Counted from the first letter of the stretch, positions 49,814-63,400 are shown. The stretch is 64,000 bases of DNA from Taenia hydatigena (GCA_036345935.2 JADWOT020001596.1:186001-250000); one strand, 5' to 3'. Notes: a model not told the origin generated them from the letters alone. Program-made: numbers and translations.

Positions 49814-51069
49814 TCAAGTAGCTGAGTTGATTGTGCTGAAGTCGTACGCCGTGTTGCCGGCAGTGGTGGTGGGGACATCAATTGGAACGGTCGCTTTATC
49901 ATGAGTGGAAGACGGACACTTCGCAAGGTGTCGGGTGAGCAAGCTGCGACGGCTAAATGATGCAGTACAGCGGGGACAGAGCCAGCGCTTCACATCCATG
50001 TGTGTCTGCAAGTGCGCCCGCAGATTCGAACGATCTGCAAAGGCGCGTTGGCAGGTGGCACAGACAAAGGGCTTCTCGCCTGTGTGCGTGCGCTCGTGAC
50101 CCTGAAGAAGCCATTTGCGTGAGCATGCCTTATCACAAAAGCGACATTTCCATGACCGTGAGTGACTCTGTCTATGCGTATGCAGAGAGGCAGCGCTTTT
50201 GTATGCTCTTCCGCACTCTTGGCACTTCCATTTCGGTCGCGCTTCTTCGTCCACTCCCTCGGCATTCACATCACTGGGATTTGTAGGATAGTTGACATTG
50301 TTGTTTTTCCTGTCGTCGTCATTCATCGCATCTTTGTTTTTGTATTGAGAGACCTCGCTATTTGGTAAGCTGGAGGCAGCATCATTGGGTTCGACAACAG
50401 TTGTACTTTTGAACTTGTCAATTATGCTAAGCAGAATCGCTGACAGCATGTTGAGAGACAAGGGAAGGCAGTCGCGGGTCTGCAGACCAAGTGTACTAGG
50501 CAGTGTTGAAAGGCAGTATTGAGGAAGCTGAGACGGCATCAAAGGGTTAGAATTGGCAGGTATAGAGTGAATCTGTGGGAGCGCTTCGATGGGATTGATC
50601 AAGGAAAGGGGTGATGGGGATACGGGTTGCGAGGCCGGATGTGTAGGGCAATCTTTTGAAAGATTCTCTCCATTGCACCCGTATTCACGTTGAGATGACT
50701 TTGATGCGTTGAAGTAGTGTGCCGATGGAGTGGAAGAAGTGTTGGCAGAATTCAATGTGGTGGCTGTTGAATTTGATGAGATCATCGAGGATATAGCAAA
50801 TGAGTTGGAGTGTGTCGATCCACAATTGTGAATTTCTTTGTCTTTGTCGGTAGAGAATGTTGGCTTTGGAGACGCTTGGGTGGCAGACGACAGCTCCAGG
50901 ATGCTTGCTATGGAAAAGTCTAAGAAAAATGGGATAAAATTTGATGTGGATGTAAGCAAAACCCAACTAATTATGATGCGTGGACTTAAGCAAGACTGCA
51001 TCTGACTGACAAAAAGGCAGAACGAATGCTGACAAAGATGGAGTGAAAAGGCATCTTACCGTATTTCAT
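49814..51069 (-). CDS. snail: Snail-family zinc-finger repressor, copy 3 (P2 left arm)
   Basis: Exon 1 is 51060-51069, the intron 50920-51059 and exon 2 49814-50919. The product is 371 aa and begins MKYD then FSIASIL, an eh1-type motif. Compared with the P1 copies it has about 20 replacements, mostly in the first 60 residues and in the linker before the fingers, plus two extra codons where P1 reads CITIV and this copy reads FKSTTVV. ZF1 to ZF3 are unchanged. ZF4 reads RWLCPRCTAS instead of RWRCSRCAAS, with all zinc ligands kept. Its protein is identical to copy 4. A 395-codon unspliced frame starting at 51001 is the alternative start. The function inferred is DNA binding at CAGGTG-type sites and repression, as for the family. 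Confidence 0.88.
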
Positions 51070-51112
51070 GGTCGAGGGGCGTCCGATGAGAGCAGTGGGG
51101 CATTGTTTGGCC

Positions 51113-51164
51113 TTATATATTGCATACTCGAATCTCATTGGTTTGACCCCCTACGACTCATTGG
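51113..51164 (-). promoter_or_regulatory. Core promoter of Snail copy 3 (TATA plus two CCAAT boxes)
   Basis: TATATAA on the minus strand at 51113-51119; CCAAT boxes at 51137-51141 and 51160-51164. Spacing is identical to the P1 promoters, and the base next to the inner CCAAT box differs (AACCAAT against AGCCAAT). Confidence 0.7.
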
Positions 51165-51955
51165 TCAATAGTGAGTGAGTTGGATTCATAAGCCCGAACA
51201 ATTATTAGAATTGATCCATCTCGTCGGGTGACATAAAAGACAAATCAAATGCTGTACAAGTTTGATTTTAGTCCACTGATCTTTGCTACATGGTTTGGGA
51301 TGCAACACGTCTCTGCATCTGCGCATCCACGGTTGACGCCTGCGGCTGTGCGTCAGTGGGAGCGTTCAAGAATCATTGCAATGCCTGCAATCCTTTGTCA
51401 GCATATGAATGTCTTTGCCCCATACTTTTCATCGCTAATAAAAATTAGTGCATTATTGCAGCCGACATCAGCGATCGACTTGACAGACAAGCTTGGAGCG
51501 AGGCCTTTAATTTTAAAGGACTCTTTTAAAATGCAATTACTTGAACATCCCAATGCAGCAATGTTGAAATGTTTTCTGCTGTCTGTCGATTTCAACCACC
51601 TTAATTCAAGGCAGTGGATGCGGTAGTGGAGCTATCTATCATGAGACCTTTAGTCAGTGCAGAGTTTGCTTAGTTGACCCCACTTCACCGTTCTCAGGAG
51701 TAACGGCACTTTGTGCGAACAACAAATAGGACTGCCAATCACTATGTAGTGCCTAGAAACTTGGTGGCTCGCAACCAACGGAATCATCCCTTATCCAAAT
51801 AGCTCTATGCTAACGCCTCCAAAAATCTGTTGAACCTTGAAATTTTTTAGCATGAAATAGCGCTCGCCTTCATAAACTCTTCCATCATAAGGCTGTTTTA
51901 GTATTGACAAGATGTCGTGAGCTGATCCACAAAAACTGAAAGCAAGGTATCGATT

Positions 51956-54900
51956 GACTTCTATGGTGTAAGGTTTGGAATGGATTGAGCCATTCACTAC
52001 TTGTGAGTGCATAAGTAAGTGCTCAAACTGTGGTGTAGAGCTTTCGATTGCATGTTTTTTTAACCATTGCTTTTGGTTGGTCTAATCACCTCCATCCCAT
52101 TACTTTTGGCCGCACTCGACTTCGTGAGCCCTTTTTACCATCCATATGCAACATAGCACACTGAATACGTGAGAGAGTGATTCCTTCCCATTGAGCATGT
52201 ACAGGTGATGGAATCACAAAGGGAGCGATTTCTCTTATATCGACAAGTCACAATGATGGCTTGCAGCCTCAGCGCCTGTGAAGTAATGCGCTAACTGGGC
52301 TTGAGTAAAGATATGTAGCAATGCGTTTGTGTGAGTAAAGAGCAACCATTCTTTATACCGTTCTCAAGATTACAAATAATTTAATTGAATAAAAAGCTAT
52401 AAGAATGGATGTGCAGCATCCATTTTATGAGTTGACTTTACTTTGTCGTTTTGGTGGCACTTCTTTGATGACAAGTTCTTTCCCACTACATCGCTTTTAT
52501 AATTCGGTCGACAATCTGTAGTCCACTGCTTGTGCCCCATTCTAGTCTGCCTGCGGAAAGGTCTGGTAGTGATGATTCACTCATTAACTTTAGGCTATTC
52601 GCAGAACATACACATTCCAAATGGGCTAACGATTCTAACAATGGTCCTGCATTTTTACTGTTTTATTCAGTCTGTAACCCATTTTTGATCTCTTGGAATT
52701 TCGTCTAGTCGAAAATCCTAGATATTTACAATTTTGCTGCCTTCTCTGCAGAACAGGTGTCGCTAATTTAGTCAAAAGTTTTGGCAGTTCTCAAAATGGC
52801 AAGTTAAATTTACCTGTTTGAGTGCATAAATGCACAGACATTCGAGCCAGTTGTCGGAGACTCTCTTAATTTGATACTCATCGCATAGTGTCATCTACAC
52901 TCTGCTGATGTAGTATGACCGTGTATGCTTTACAAACCAATTTTCACCTGACTCTAAAGCACTAGAGAAGTCTCTGCCTATGATGTGTACGTGCTTTTGA
53001 GGATGTACGGGATTGACCAACAAAACTAATCTTTGAGGAGCAAATTGGAATGATATGTTTAATTTTGTTGGTTAATTGCTCAAAGCTCACTTGTTATGTG
53101 CTTCGTCGGAAAACTCTTCTATCTCGGAGGCAAGAACTTTGATTCGAGATTCAGGAGTGATGCACAAGATGGCGTAATTGATAGAACGATGCTTAGGCAC
53201 CAACGCGGACAAATCCAAGCGAAGTAGTAGACAGAGATTCATACTGAGCACTGATGCACTGCCCTTTGTTGGTCTCTAATGGGTGATTCTCTCCCAATTT
53301 TTAAATAGACGAACATTACTTTGGCTGTCCTTCGACAAATTCTGAATAATCCTCTGGCACTATTTACGGCTACACCGCTTGATACTTTGTGAATGGTTTG
53401 CAATAGCTGGTGCAATTATAATGAGTAGAAGAGGGATTATCTGTGAACAGAGGAGCCTTCTCTGAGGAATGGCGTTTCACGGTAAAGTGAATGCCGATCC
53501 TTAGAATTCAGGCAAACTTTTAAATCGCTGACCTACTCAAAAGAATTCTGCGTTCGCAGGGCGCGTCGCTTGACGTAGCTTCTCCTCCAAACCCATGTGA
53601 CTTGGTTGAAGCTAATGGGTGCAGTAATAAAACGACACAAAGCGATTCGGGTCATAAGGGTTTTGTCCCACTTATTCTCTTTTTAAATGTCATGCCAAAG
53701 CCAACAGCGTATCACGCATGGCGTTGATCCAATGGGCTAACAGGAGCAAGACTATTTCTGTTCATCCACTGAGCTAAATTCCATGGGCATTGCTGCGGTT
53801 TAGACAAGGAGGACTTGTAAGAGAAGCGACGATAATTTGTCTCACTTTATTTACAGTAAAACACTATTTTCCTAAGCATTTGCACAGTTTCATGTCTTCT
53901 GCTTTGCCACCTACGCCATACATTTTACTATGCACACCACTAATTGCCAAATGTGATCATAATGTACACATCCGGTGTTGACAACAGGAATTCCATCGCG
54001 TGTGCTTCTGCAGGCTACACATTGTTGATTTACCATCCGCGCATTCACACACATGCAACTTTCGAGCACTCAGTAGATACGGCTACTAAACGCGTTCTGC
54101 AATATTCAAGTTTACCTTATGTTGTGCAACTTTATCACAGCACAAGTAGACAATCCGCACAGTAGAACATTTTGTGAAGAGAGAGTCAGTGTTTGAGGTG
54201 AAGAGGTATATTGACGTGGACATGCATGAGGGTCTCGTGGTATGAGACTGCCTTAGAAAGTCGAGAATTTGGATGCTGATGATTACAAAACTGTCGATTT
54301 TAACGCTAAAATCTAAAGAGGGTACAAAAAAGAGAACAGGAACAGGTGACTACAAACGATGAACCCACCAAATAGTTTCTACTCAGAAGGCGGAATGAGG
54401 AGCGATGTCTGAGAAGGAATTGAATGTGAAACCGGGACTGGTAATTTAAACAAGAAAACCGATTTTTTGCATCTTGTGGACGACTGGAGCTCTGAGCTAT
54501 GTCAAAAGCTCTTGCTCAGCAAATTTGTGCTTTGGCAAAGCATACTCTACATAAACACTACAGCTTATTCGTCTTCCGAAAATAATGGGACTAATTTATG
54601 TCCTCCCAATGTCGCATCTCAACAGGTTCAGATGGTGCGAGATGCGTGTGCGAAGGAATGTGAATGAATGAGAGCTCCAAACAATGCGTGTCTTGACCGT
54701 TGACAAATGGTGACATGACTTAAGATATGCCCTTCTAGAAGACGTGATAAATTCAATTCGCTTTTGATCATGCTCCTGATCTCTCGCAAAATCAGGTGGC
54801 ACGCAGATCAGTGGATTCTTCTCCACATAAGAGCATGGTCGAATGTATTTTTCGATGCATTATAGAGGAATACTGCAACCAGTGAAAGGAACCGTAACTT

Positions 54901-57165
54901 TTTGAAGTTTCATGGGTGGTTAAATTAGGATAAATGGTAAATGGGATGGCTTGGTTAACAAATTCATTTTATCCCACATTATTTTTAGGCTTTTAATAGG
55001 ATTTGAAAGTCACAGAGTGCTAACTCTTCTCTTTTGTGTATTAGTGACTGGGTAAGCAGCCATGTACAATATCATTGACTTTTGTGCTAGTCTATTACTG
55101 CACTGTTGTTAACATTGCTTTTTCAATTAATTGCCCAGTCTGCTTTTAGTTGCTGTGCTCCAAGTGCACTCCGAATTCGAAAGAATCCAAGACATTAGGA
55201 CACTGCCTTTTACTGATCGTGATAAATGGGCCAGAGGAAGCAATGAAATAGTGCGAAGGCCCTTATCATGCGCTCCACGCGATGCTATTTTATCCAATGC
55301 CATGGTATGTAGATGAGCATCGCTTGAATTCACTGGATGAACGAATCAAGATCCTTGGTATGGCGATGCCTACCAAACCTCTTCAGGCTTACGTATATCC
55401 TCTTTTGGCTGATTGTACTTGCCATAATGAATGTTAGACAAACGAAAAGTTGGTTCGTAATCCAAAAGGAGTGGTAATGGAGAGAGACAATGGCCTGTTC
55501 GCTTCCAAGTAGCATCCACACGCGTGCGTTTAGAAGACGAAAATAAAATATTCTGCAAAATGTCGATAGTCATTTAGGCCAAAGCATTTAAGCCAAAAGG
55601 CAATCAGAGTTACAACCGCGTAAAATACGTACTGTTCTCTGTTCTCGCCCTGTCCAACCACTATCGCACATGACGATGTGTGCAGTGATAAATAACCCAG
55701 TGAATCAATGCTCAGTTAGTGCGAGATTTGAACTATGCAAAACGGTTAAGGGACGACCACATGCCAGACAATAATAATCTTTCTTCTGAGTTACAAGCCC
55801 TTCCCACTAACGAGTGCCCAGCGTGTGGAACATTTGGTTTGGAATATCCAGCACTGCAGAACCCGTAATGAGTCAATATATGAGACGAGCCTGTGCTGTA
55901 GTATACACGAGTAAGTTATTTTACAACTTTAGAAGCATCAAACCGTGAGCAAATTCTAAGCGTAGAAATAACTCTCACTACTTTGTTCATCGCAGATGAA
56001 GCAAAGATTGTGCTGAGTTTAGAATGCGCCTCAATGAACCATGAGATTACTTGAGTCGCATTGACACATTTAATGGGACACACTTGCGGGAGTTAGCTCC
56101 GGCATCGCATCAGGCCTTTGGACGCCAAAAACCGGATGTCTTGCAAACCATACACCTTTTCAGATGTTTGCTTTTCCTTAAAACTCCTAACTACACAATG
56201 TTTTATGCCCTGACGTAGGCTCTCGAGGAGCTTTGTCTTAACTGAATTCGGGTTGATGACTGATTCTCGTTGAATGAGGGTGCCAGTCGTGTCTCACAAC
56301 TAATTTGTGGCCATTTAATGTGTCGCTGTTATAATTTGATTGAATTGTTTGCAAATATTTATATGGGCACTGACTCTGTGCTCCTATCTAGATGTATTCT
56401 CCTCCATTTTGAATCTACTCATGTCTCAACTAAACTCGCACACACACATACACACATACACCTGACCATCCGATTCGGCTTCATTCTACGACAAGCAAGA
56501 ATAGTAGTCAGCGCCTTCTTAACTCCCATGGGCCAATTTCTAGCATTACCTACACTGCAATCCGTAGCAAAAGCTGTGGAGCTCTAATAACTTGACATGC
56601 AACCCTTTGCAGTACAAAATAGAGCCTTCTCAAGGCATAAAGCCTAAAGTAGGCTAACTAAGCATTTTGGTTCATTGGTTAGAGACACGTTTAAGGCTAT
56701 AACGAGGGGAATGCACAAAATGGCAATGAAGAAATAAGCTATATGATAGAATCAGTTGTTATGCTGACCTTAATGAAAGAGCAACGTAATGGAATCGGGT
56801 GATTTGAAACTGGGCCGTATGTTTCACACTACAGATGCCAGCTACGATCGTTTAAATATTAAACAATGTTCTGATCCACGCAGGCAAGAAGTGGCGAATT
56901 GGAGGTTCTAATACAAAGCGGGGGGTAACAAAATTTTATTGCTCTTATATAAACGTGTAGAACTCAGCAGCTACTTTAGTGCTAGACGGGGAGCAAAACT
57001 CGTGAATCGTTCAATTCGAAGGGATTGAGTAAAAGTTGGCGCAAAAGTACTCATACAATTATCCACCCGATTAGACAACATTAGCACATCCATCTGCATC
57101 ACATCTGTTCGTTTGCCTTAAGTTTTGATCACCTACTTTTCGTGATGCTCACGCGAGTCAGACAC
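51956..57165. repeat. Palindrome spacer S2, no recognisable gene
   Basis: Second copy of S1 in the same orientation, with scattered substitutions and small indels. Open frames are short and several differ in length from their S1 partners, which argues against coding. The six shared CAGGTG/CACCTG sites are at 52202, 52754, 52945, 54343, 54793 and 56459. The S1 site at 9255 is mutated here. Confidence 0.9.
56439..56462. repeat. CA-rich microsatellite, expanded relative to S1
   Basis: A run of CA with interspersed TA. The S1 counterpart near 8599-8614 is about 11 bases shorter. Confidence 0.7.
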
Positions 57166-57950
57166 CAGCCTGCTTTCAGTTTTTGTGGATCAGCTCACGA
57201 CATCTTGTCAATACTAAAACAGCCTTATGATGGAAGAGTTTATGAAGGCGAGCGCTATTTTATGCTAAAAAATTTCAAGGTTCAACAGATTTTTGGAGGC
57301 GTTAGCATAGAGCTATTTGGATAAGGGATGATTCCATTGGTTGCGAGCCACCAAGTTTCTAGGCACTACATAGTGATTGGCAGTCCTATTTGTTGTTCGC
57401 ACAAAGTGCCGTTACTCCTGAGAACGGTGAAGTGGGGTCAACTAAGCAAACTCTGCACTGACTAAAGGTCTCATGATAGATAGCTCCACTACCGCATCCA
57501 CTGCCTTGAATTAAGGTGGTTGAAATCGACAGACAGCAGAAAACATTTCAACATTGCTGCATTGGGGTGTTCAAGTAATTGCATTTTAAAAGAGTCCTTT
57601 AAAATTAAAAGCCTCGCTCCAAGCTCATCTGTCAAGTCGATCGCTGATGTCGGCTGTAATAATGCACTAATTTTTATTAGCGATGAGAAGTATGGGGCAA
57701 AGACATTCATGTGCTGACAAAGGATTGCAGGCATTGCAATGATTCTTGAACGCTCCCACTGACGCACAGCCGCAGGCGTCAACCGTGGATGCGCAGATGC
57801 GGAGACGTGTTGCATCCCAAACCATGTAGCAAAGATCAGTGGACTAAAATCAAACTTTTATAGCATTTGATTTGTCTTTTATATCACCCGACGAGATGGA
57901 TCAATTCTAATAATTGTTCGTGCTTATGAATCCAAATCACTCACTATTGA

Positions 57951-58002
57951 CCAATGAGTCGTAGGGGGTCAAACCAATGAGATTCAAGTATGCAATATAT
58001 AA
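57951..58002 (+). promoter_or_regulatory. Core promoter of Snail copy 4 (TATA plus two CCAAT boxes)
   Basis: CCAAT boxes at 57951-57955 and 57974-57978; TATATAA at 57996-58002; predicted ATG at 58046. Layout unchanged from the other copies. Confidence 0.7.
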
Positions 58003-58045
58003 GGCCAAACAATGCCCCACTGCTCTCATCGGACGCCCCTCGACC

Positions 58046-59301
58046 ATGAAATACGGTAAGATGCCTTTTCACTCCATCTTTGTCAGCATTCGTTCTGCCT
58101 TTTTGTCAGTCAGATGCAGTCTTGCTTAAGTCCACGCATCATAATTAGTTGGGTTTTGCTTACATCCACATCAAATTTTATCCCATTTTTCTTAGACTTT
58201 TCCATAGCAAGCATCCTGGAGCTGTCGTCTGCCACCCAAGCGTCTCCAAAGCCAACATTCTCTACCGACAAAGACAAAGAAATTCACAATTGTGGATCGA
58301 CACACTCCAACTCATTTGCTATATCCTCGATGATCTCATCAAATTCAACAGCCACCACATTGAATTCTGCCAACACTTCTTCCACTCCATCGGCACACTA
58401 CTTCAACGCATCAAAGTCATCTCAACGTGAATACGGGTGCAATGGAGAGAATCTTTCAAAAGATTGCCCTACACATCCGGCCTCGCAACCCGTATCCCCA
58501 TCACCCCTTTCCTTGATCAATCCCATCGAAGCGCTCCCACAGATTCACTCTATACCTGCCAATTCTAACCCTTTGATGCCGTCTCAGCTTCCTCAATACT
58601 GCCTTTCAACACTGCCTAGTACACTTGGTCTGCAGACCCGCGACTGCCTTCCCTTGTCTCTCAACATGCTGTCAGCGATTCTGCTTAGCATAATTGACAA
58701 GTTCAAAAGTACAACTGTTGTCGAACCCAATGATGCTGCCTCCAGCTTACCAAATAGCGAGGTCTCTCAATACAAAAACAAAGATGCGATGAATGACGAC
58801 GACAGGAAAAACAACAATGTCAACTATCCTACAAATCCCAGTGATGTGAATGCCGAGGGAGTGGACGAAGAAGCGCGACCGAAATGGAAGTGCCAAGAGT
58901 GCGGAAGAGCATACAAAAGCGCTGCCTCTCTGCATACGCATAGACAGAGTCACTCACGGTCATGGAAATGTCGCTTTTGTGATAAGGCATGCTCACGCAA
59001 ATGGCTTCTTCAGGGTCACGAGCGCACGCACACAGGCGAGAAGCCCTTTGTCTGTGCCACCTGCCAACGCGCCTTTGCAGATCGTTCGAATCTGCGGGCG
59101 CACTTGCAGACACACATGGATGTGAAGCGCTGGCTCTGTCCCCGCTGTACTGCATCATTTAGCCGTCGCAGCTTGCTCACCCGACACCTTGCGAAGTGTC
59201 CGTCTTCCACTCATGATAAAGCGACCGTTCCAATTGATGTCCCCACCACCACTGCCGGCAACACGGCGTACGACTTCAGCACAATCAACTCAGCTACTTG
59301 A
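58046..59301 (+). CDS. snail: Snail-family zinc-finger repressor, copy 4 (P2 right arm)
   Basis: Exon 1 is 58046-58055, the intron 58056-58195 (GTAAG start, CCCATTTTTCTTAG end), and exon 2 58196-59301. The join gives GAC (Asp4), a silent change from GAT in P1. This supports the splice site, since the intron side of the same boundary has changed freely while staying pyrimidine-rich. The 371-aa product is identical to copy 3. It contains FSIASIL at residues 5-11, a Ser/Asn/Thr-rich middle and four Snail-type fingers, the last C2HC. It is transcribed away from spacer S2, divergently from copy 3. Whether all four copies are expressed cannot be told from sequence, but none carries a stop or frameshift. 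Confidence 0.9.
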
Positions 59302-59420
59302 GAGAAAACACTGAGCGTTTCTTCCTCCCAAAATCAACGCACTGATGAGCTCCAAATTTTAGTGACATATCAATTCAAGTTACTTATTCAAACGCGCTTA
59401 TTTTATGGCGATTCTCAGTG

Positions 59421-59426
59421 AATAAA
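59421..59426 (+). other. Polyadenylation signal of Snail copy 4
   Basis: AATAAA 120 bases after the stop codon, same context as the other copies. Confidence 0.6.
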
Positions 59427-60437
59427 TGTGTGCAAGTTTCGCAGGGCCTGTGTTTATGCTTTTGAATAATGGATAACAATAACTTAAATATGAGTGAGGC
59501 GTGCAGTGGGATGAAATGGCTGGCGCTATTCAATGATGTACTCTTTCAGCCTAGAGTCAGGTCACTTGGGGAGTGCCTAGATCTGAATGGGATGATTCGC
59601 AACTGCAGCTGCTTTTAAGGTCTAGGGACACAGGTTTAGAATTGGTGCGAGTCAGTTGTGCATCGCCATTACTATCTTCTCGATATTTATGCAGTTTACG
59701 CCGATCCATCAGTAAGTCATTCCACTTTCGTGATTTGGGATTCGGGGCCTGCTGTTGACTCCAGCCTCTATTCTAAAAGGGATTGCATCAAATCATCAAT
59801 GATGCCCTAAGATTAACAAACTCAAAATTACTTTAACACCGATTCACCCTGTCACGATAAGTTGGTCTACTAGCAGATGGTTGCTAACTCATTTTGGCTC
59901 TCTGCAGCACTTGCAATACATTGTCAAATAAGATTGCATACTTTGATCACTGCTGACTCGGTGAATGCGTGACATCTTTAACCGGGTGGTGGTGAGGGAG
60001 AAAAGTGCTTTGAATAGATTTTGCACCTAATGGACAAGTTTTGCTGCCACCTATTACACGATTACCGAAACGTCTTTTGTGTCTTTACAAAAAAATCAAA
60101 CGCGTCATTCGGCTCATACACAACTTGTTGTGACTTCTTCCCGCATCATGGGTGAGTCAACCCAAATCCAGGTGTGAGACAACGGTGTGAGGTGGCCGAG
60201 ACGGGGAGCACCACAAATGTGAATAGACACGCTAACAGTTTCTCAGGTCACACGAGGTTTTGGACATGACGTTTCTGGTATTAACTTTGGTAATTATTTT
60301 GCAATCTAATCCAGCTACTACATTTTGCGATTCAGTGTTAAATTTCGTGAGGGCTATACACCTCCAATATCATAGAACAAATCCGGACGGTGTGGGATGC
60401 GATTATTATTATCGGGTAACGCGGCTAACTACTCTAG

Positions 60438-60470
60438 CTGAGGGGAAGTCTCTCTGCACATGCAAAGTCG
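60438..60470. other. 33-base insertion specific to P2 (right arm)
   Basis: Mirror of 48645-48677; absent from both P1 arms. Confidence 0.85.
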
Positions 60471-63400
60471 CAACGAAGTCTACATTCTACCATACCACGC
60501 GGGTAAGCAAAGGCGTGCAATTCAGTTTGCACAAATAAGAGATGCCGTAAATAGGGTCAGACAGTGACTGAGTTTGGATGGACAACGGCCGGTTCTCCCG
60601 AATTCACTTGTCAATTCTTCTATGCTCTATATTATATTGCTTCAAATAAAATTACAGAGGCATTATTCTGGGGTCCTTTGCCGAAACGCATTACATCGCT
60701 CTTTACCGCAAAGTTATTGCTTTTGTAGAGTTGAACCACCGACCCGAAGCATGTGCAGTCAAATCTCCAAAACACGCCTGACCACGCTTTAAGCAGTTTT
60801 TCTCATATCAAATGTGAATTCCCTCCCTGCCGCTTTAAAGTTTAAACAGGAATGAAAACTGTACTTGGATGTTTAGAATCTACTTTGGCATTGCTAGCCT
60901 TTGGCCGGGTAAAGGCGGTGCCGCCATGATGGCACAACATCTTGATAATCACTTAATGAAGTTGTTCTAAATGGGACATCGTCATCCTCTGACCTATGTT
61001 AGGCCCTTTTTAGCGCACACGCACGCAGCCATTTCTGATGCAATCAAGCATATACACACCTAAAACACATAGACACTCAGCGATACAGCTCAAATATCTT
61101 TCTGCGAAGAAGTAACTGTTCGTAGCAGTTGCATCCACTAAAAATAAGGAAAAGCATTGCTGCTGTTTCGGCTTTGCCCATTGGAGTGCAGAAATTCATT
61201 TCTGTTGTTTGAAAAGCGATTTCAGGTCAACAATGAAAGGGATTTCGCTTAGGTATAACGAAAAATGGTCAAGTCTGGTATATTGAGCTTTGTCAAGGCA
61301 TGCATCTCATCCACCTCCAAACAAATTTAAGCTGCTGCATCTAACATCTGCTTGTTTTCTTATTTCTAAAGGGTTATTTATTTGCGTCTTAGTCTATTTC
61401 CTTTTCTTGTACACCCAGGTCGTTCATTTTGCATTGCAGCTCCCACCGACTTTGATCTTCACGAACAAATTTTAAATGTTGCTGCAGGCATTCTATTTGG
61501 CACGTGAAACTCGACACCTCTACGCACTCAGTCTAATTCCACACGTGCAAAAAAGTTGTTCTGACCAACCTTTTAATGCGTGCACCCCCTTCATTCTTAG
61601 TTGGGGTCAACGAACATTGGGGGTGAATTCACGACTTTGCGCGTGGTTTTGTTCCCCATCACTTCTCACAGCTGGTGTGTCGTCAACGCAACGACACGAA
61701 GTGGTCACACATCATTGCTGCTGTTTTTATTCCTTTACCTGGGCTTACCCATTACGACTAAAATTGTAACGCGCGGAGGTACATAAACGAAGCTAGGGCT
61801 AATTCAAAGTTTATTTATGCAAGTTAATACTAATTGTCATTCCGTGTTACTGTTCAAGAAGAGAACAAGCATGTGTTCCAACGCACAGATACCACCAAGT
61901 GAGCTGCTCGTTTGACAGGGACCTCTTTGCAGCGACACTACTGGTTACCATGGTTCGGCGCTGATGCTCTGGACACTAAGGAGCACGGCTTTTGTGCGTC
62001 ACATTGCAGGCCAATTGGAAGAGACAGTTTTGTCCAGAGTGGGGTGCTAACTAATGTGATTGGCTGAGGAGTCGATATCAACACCAGTCGTGTAATTTAG
62101 CGCAAAAGATTTGCCTGCACTTGTGAGATAAAATCATTTTAATAAGTTGGTGGATACCAGTGTGCCTGCTGCTGATTATTAAAACAAATACCACAGACAA
62201 TACGAGCTTTAGCAAGTAGATAAATGAGGCATTGCGGATACGTAAGTAGATCTTTGAATCTCTTAGTGTGCCTCGACATCATGTTCCCAACTATTGCTAA
62301 ACTTTCTGCTTACCCTTAATGCAGCTATTTTGGGCTAAGTTGACCCTTCCGTCATAGCCGAATTTCTTTCCTTGTGCATCCAAGCAGTCTATTTTACACC
62401 GCAGCTTCCGAAACCTGCGATTCTCTCTTACCATTTGAATTCCATAATCACGCACACTCGAACTGATTCCGCACGTAGTGAAAAAAGTTATCCTGACCAA
62501 ATCGGTGATGTGTGCGCCCATCCTCCTCTTTGTTGGGGTCAACGCACATGGGGGTCAAGTCGCGAGTTCGCACGTGGCTTTGCTCACCCTCACCTCTCCC
62601 ACCTGGTGTGTTGTCCATGTTACGGTTGAAGCGGTGACGTGATGACCATTACTCGCCCCTTCCCACTACGCCTTGTGCCAGATTTCCATACATCCGGTCA
62701 CTGAATCATTGTGATTAGTGTAGTATATAAACTGCAAGAATTAAGAACTTTCATTACTTATAACACGTTTTGCTTTCCATCCTCTACCCTCGTGTACTGT
62801 TTAAGCCAATGGGACCTAGCTCCTATTTTGGCACAAGTTCTTACAACGACACTACAGACAGCGAATGCTTGACGAAGAAGTAAAAAGCACGCAAGATCGA
62901 TACAACCTCAAATATTCTGTTTTAAGCGTTGACGACTTGCGCATAAAACTTGCCAATGTCTGCTAGCAAGTGCTTTACACAGAAGTGAGAGACAACTTGC
63001 CAATTATGCTTCCATTCCTTTGCTTGAGTTCTCTTGCCTTAGTTAAATTCTTAATAAACAGAAATGCCGAACTGAAGTTTGAATCAGTTTAAAGACTATT
63101 GAAACAAATCGGAAATCATTTGTCTTTAATTTCCGCAATTAGTTGAAGGTTGGCTTAAGTGAAAGTCATCGTCCCCGCTTAAGAGTTCATTTTCCTTTCT
63201 CTTGAGTCGTTATAACGCACAGGTATCATCAAGGAAGTTGCGGTCTGATGTTGGTGCACCGACTACTGAGGGCAATGACTTTTGCGCGTCATGTCGCTGA
63301 CCAATCAGCGGAAGCGGCTTTACCCAAGGTAGTGCGCAAACTATTGAGATTGGCAGAGGAATCAATGCCAACGCCAGTCGTCATTTCGGCGGCAGGCATT

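Larger units (their letters stand above)
43049..51955 (-). repeat. Palindrome P2, left arm
   Basis: It mirrors the P1 right arm (9320-19279), and from 45115 inward it mirrors the P2 right arm with pairs summing to 109115. It contains Snail copy 3. It lacks the 1134-base segment and carries a 33-base insertion at 48645-48677, as does the P2 right arm. The 43049-49690 part downstream of Snail has no recognised gene. Confidence 0.93.
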
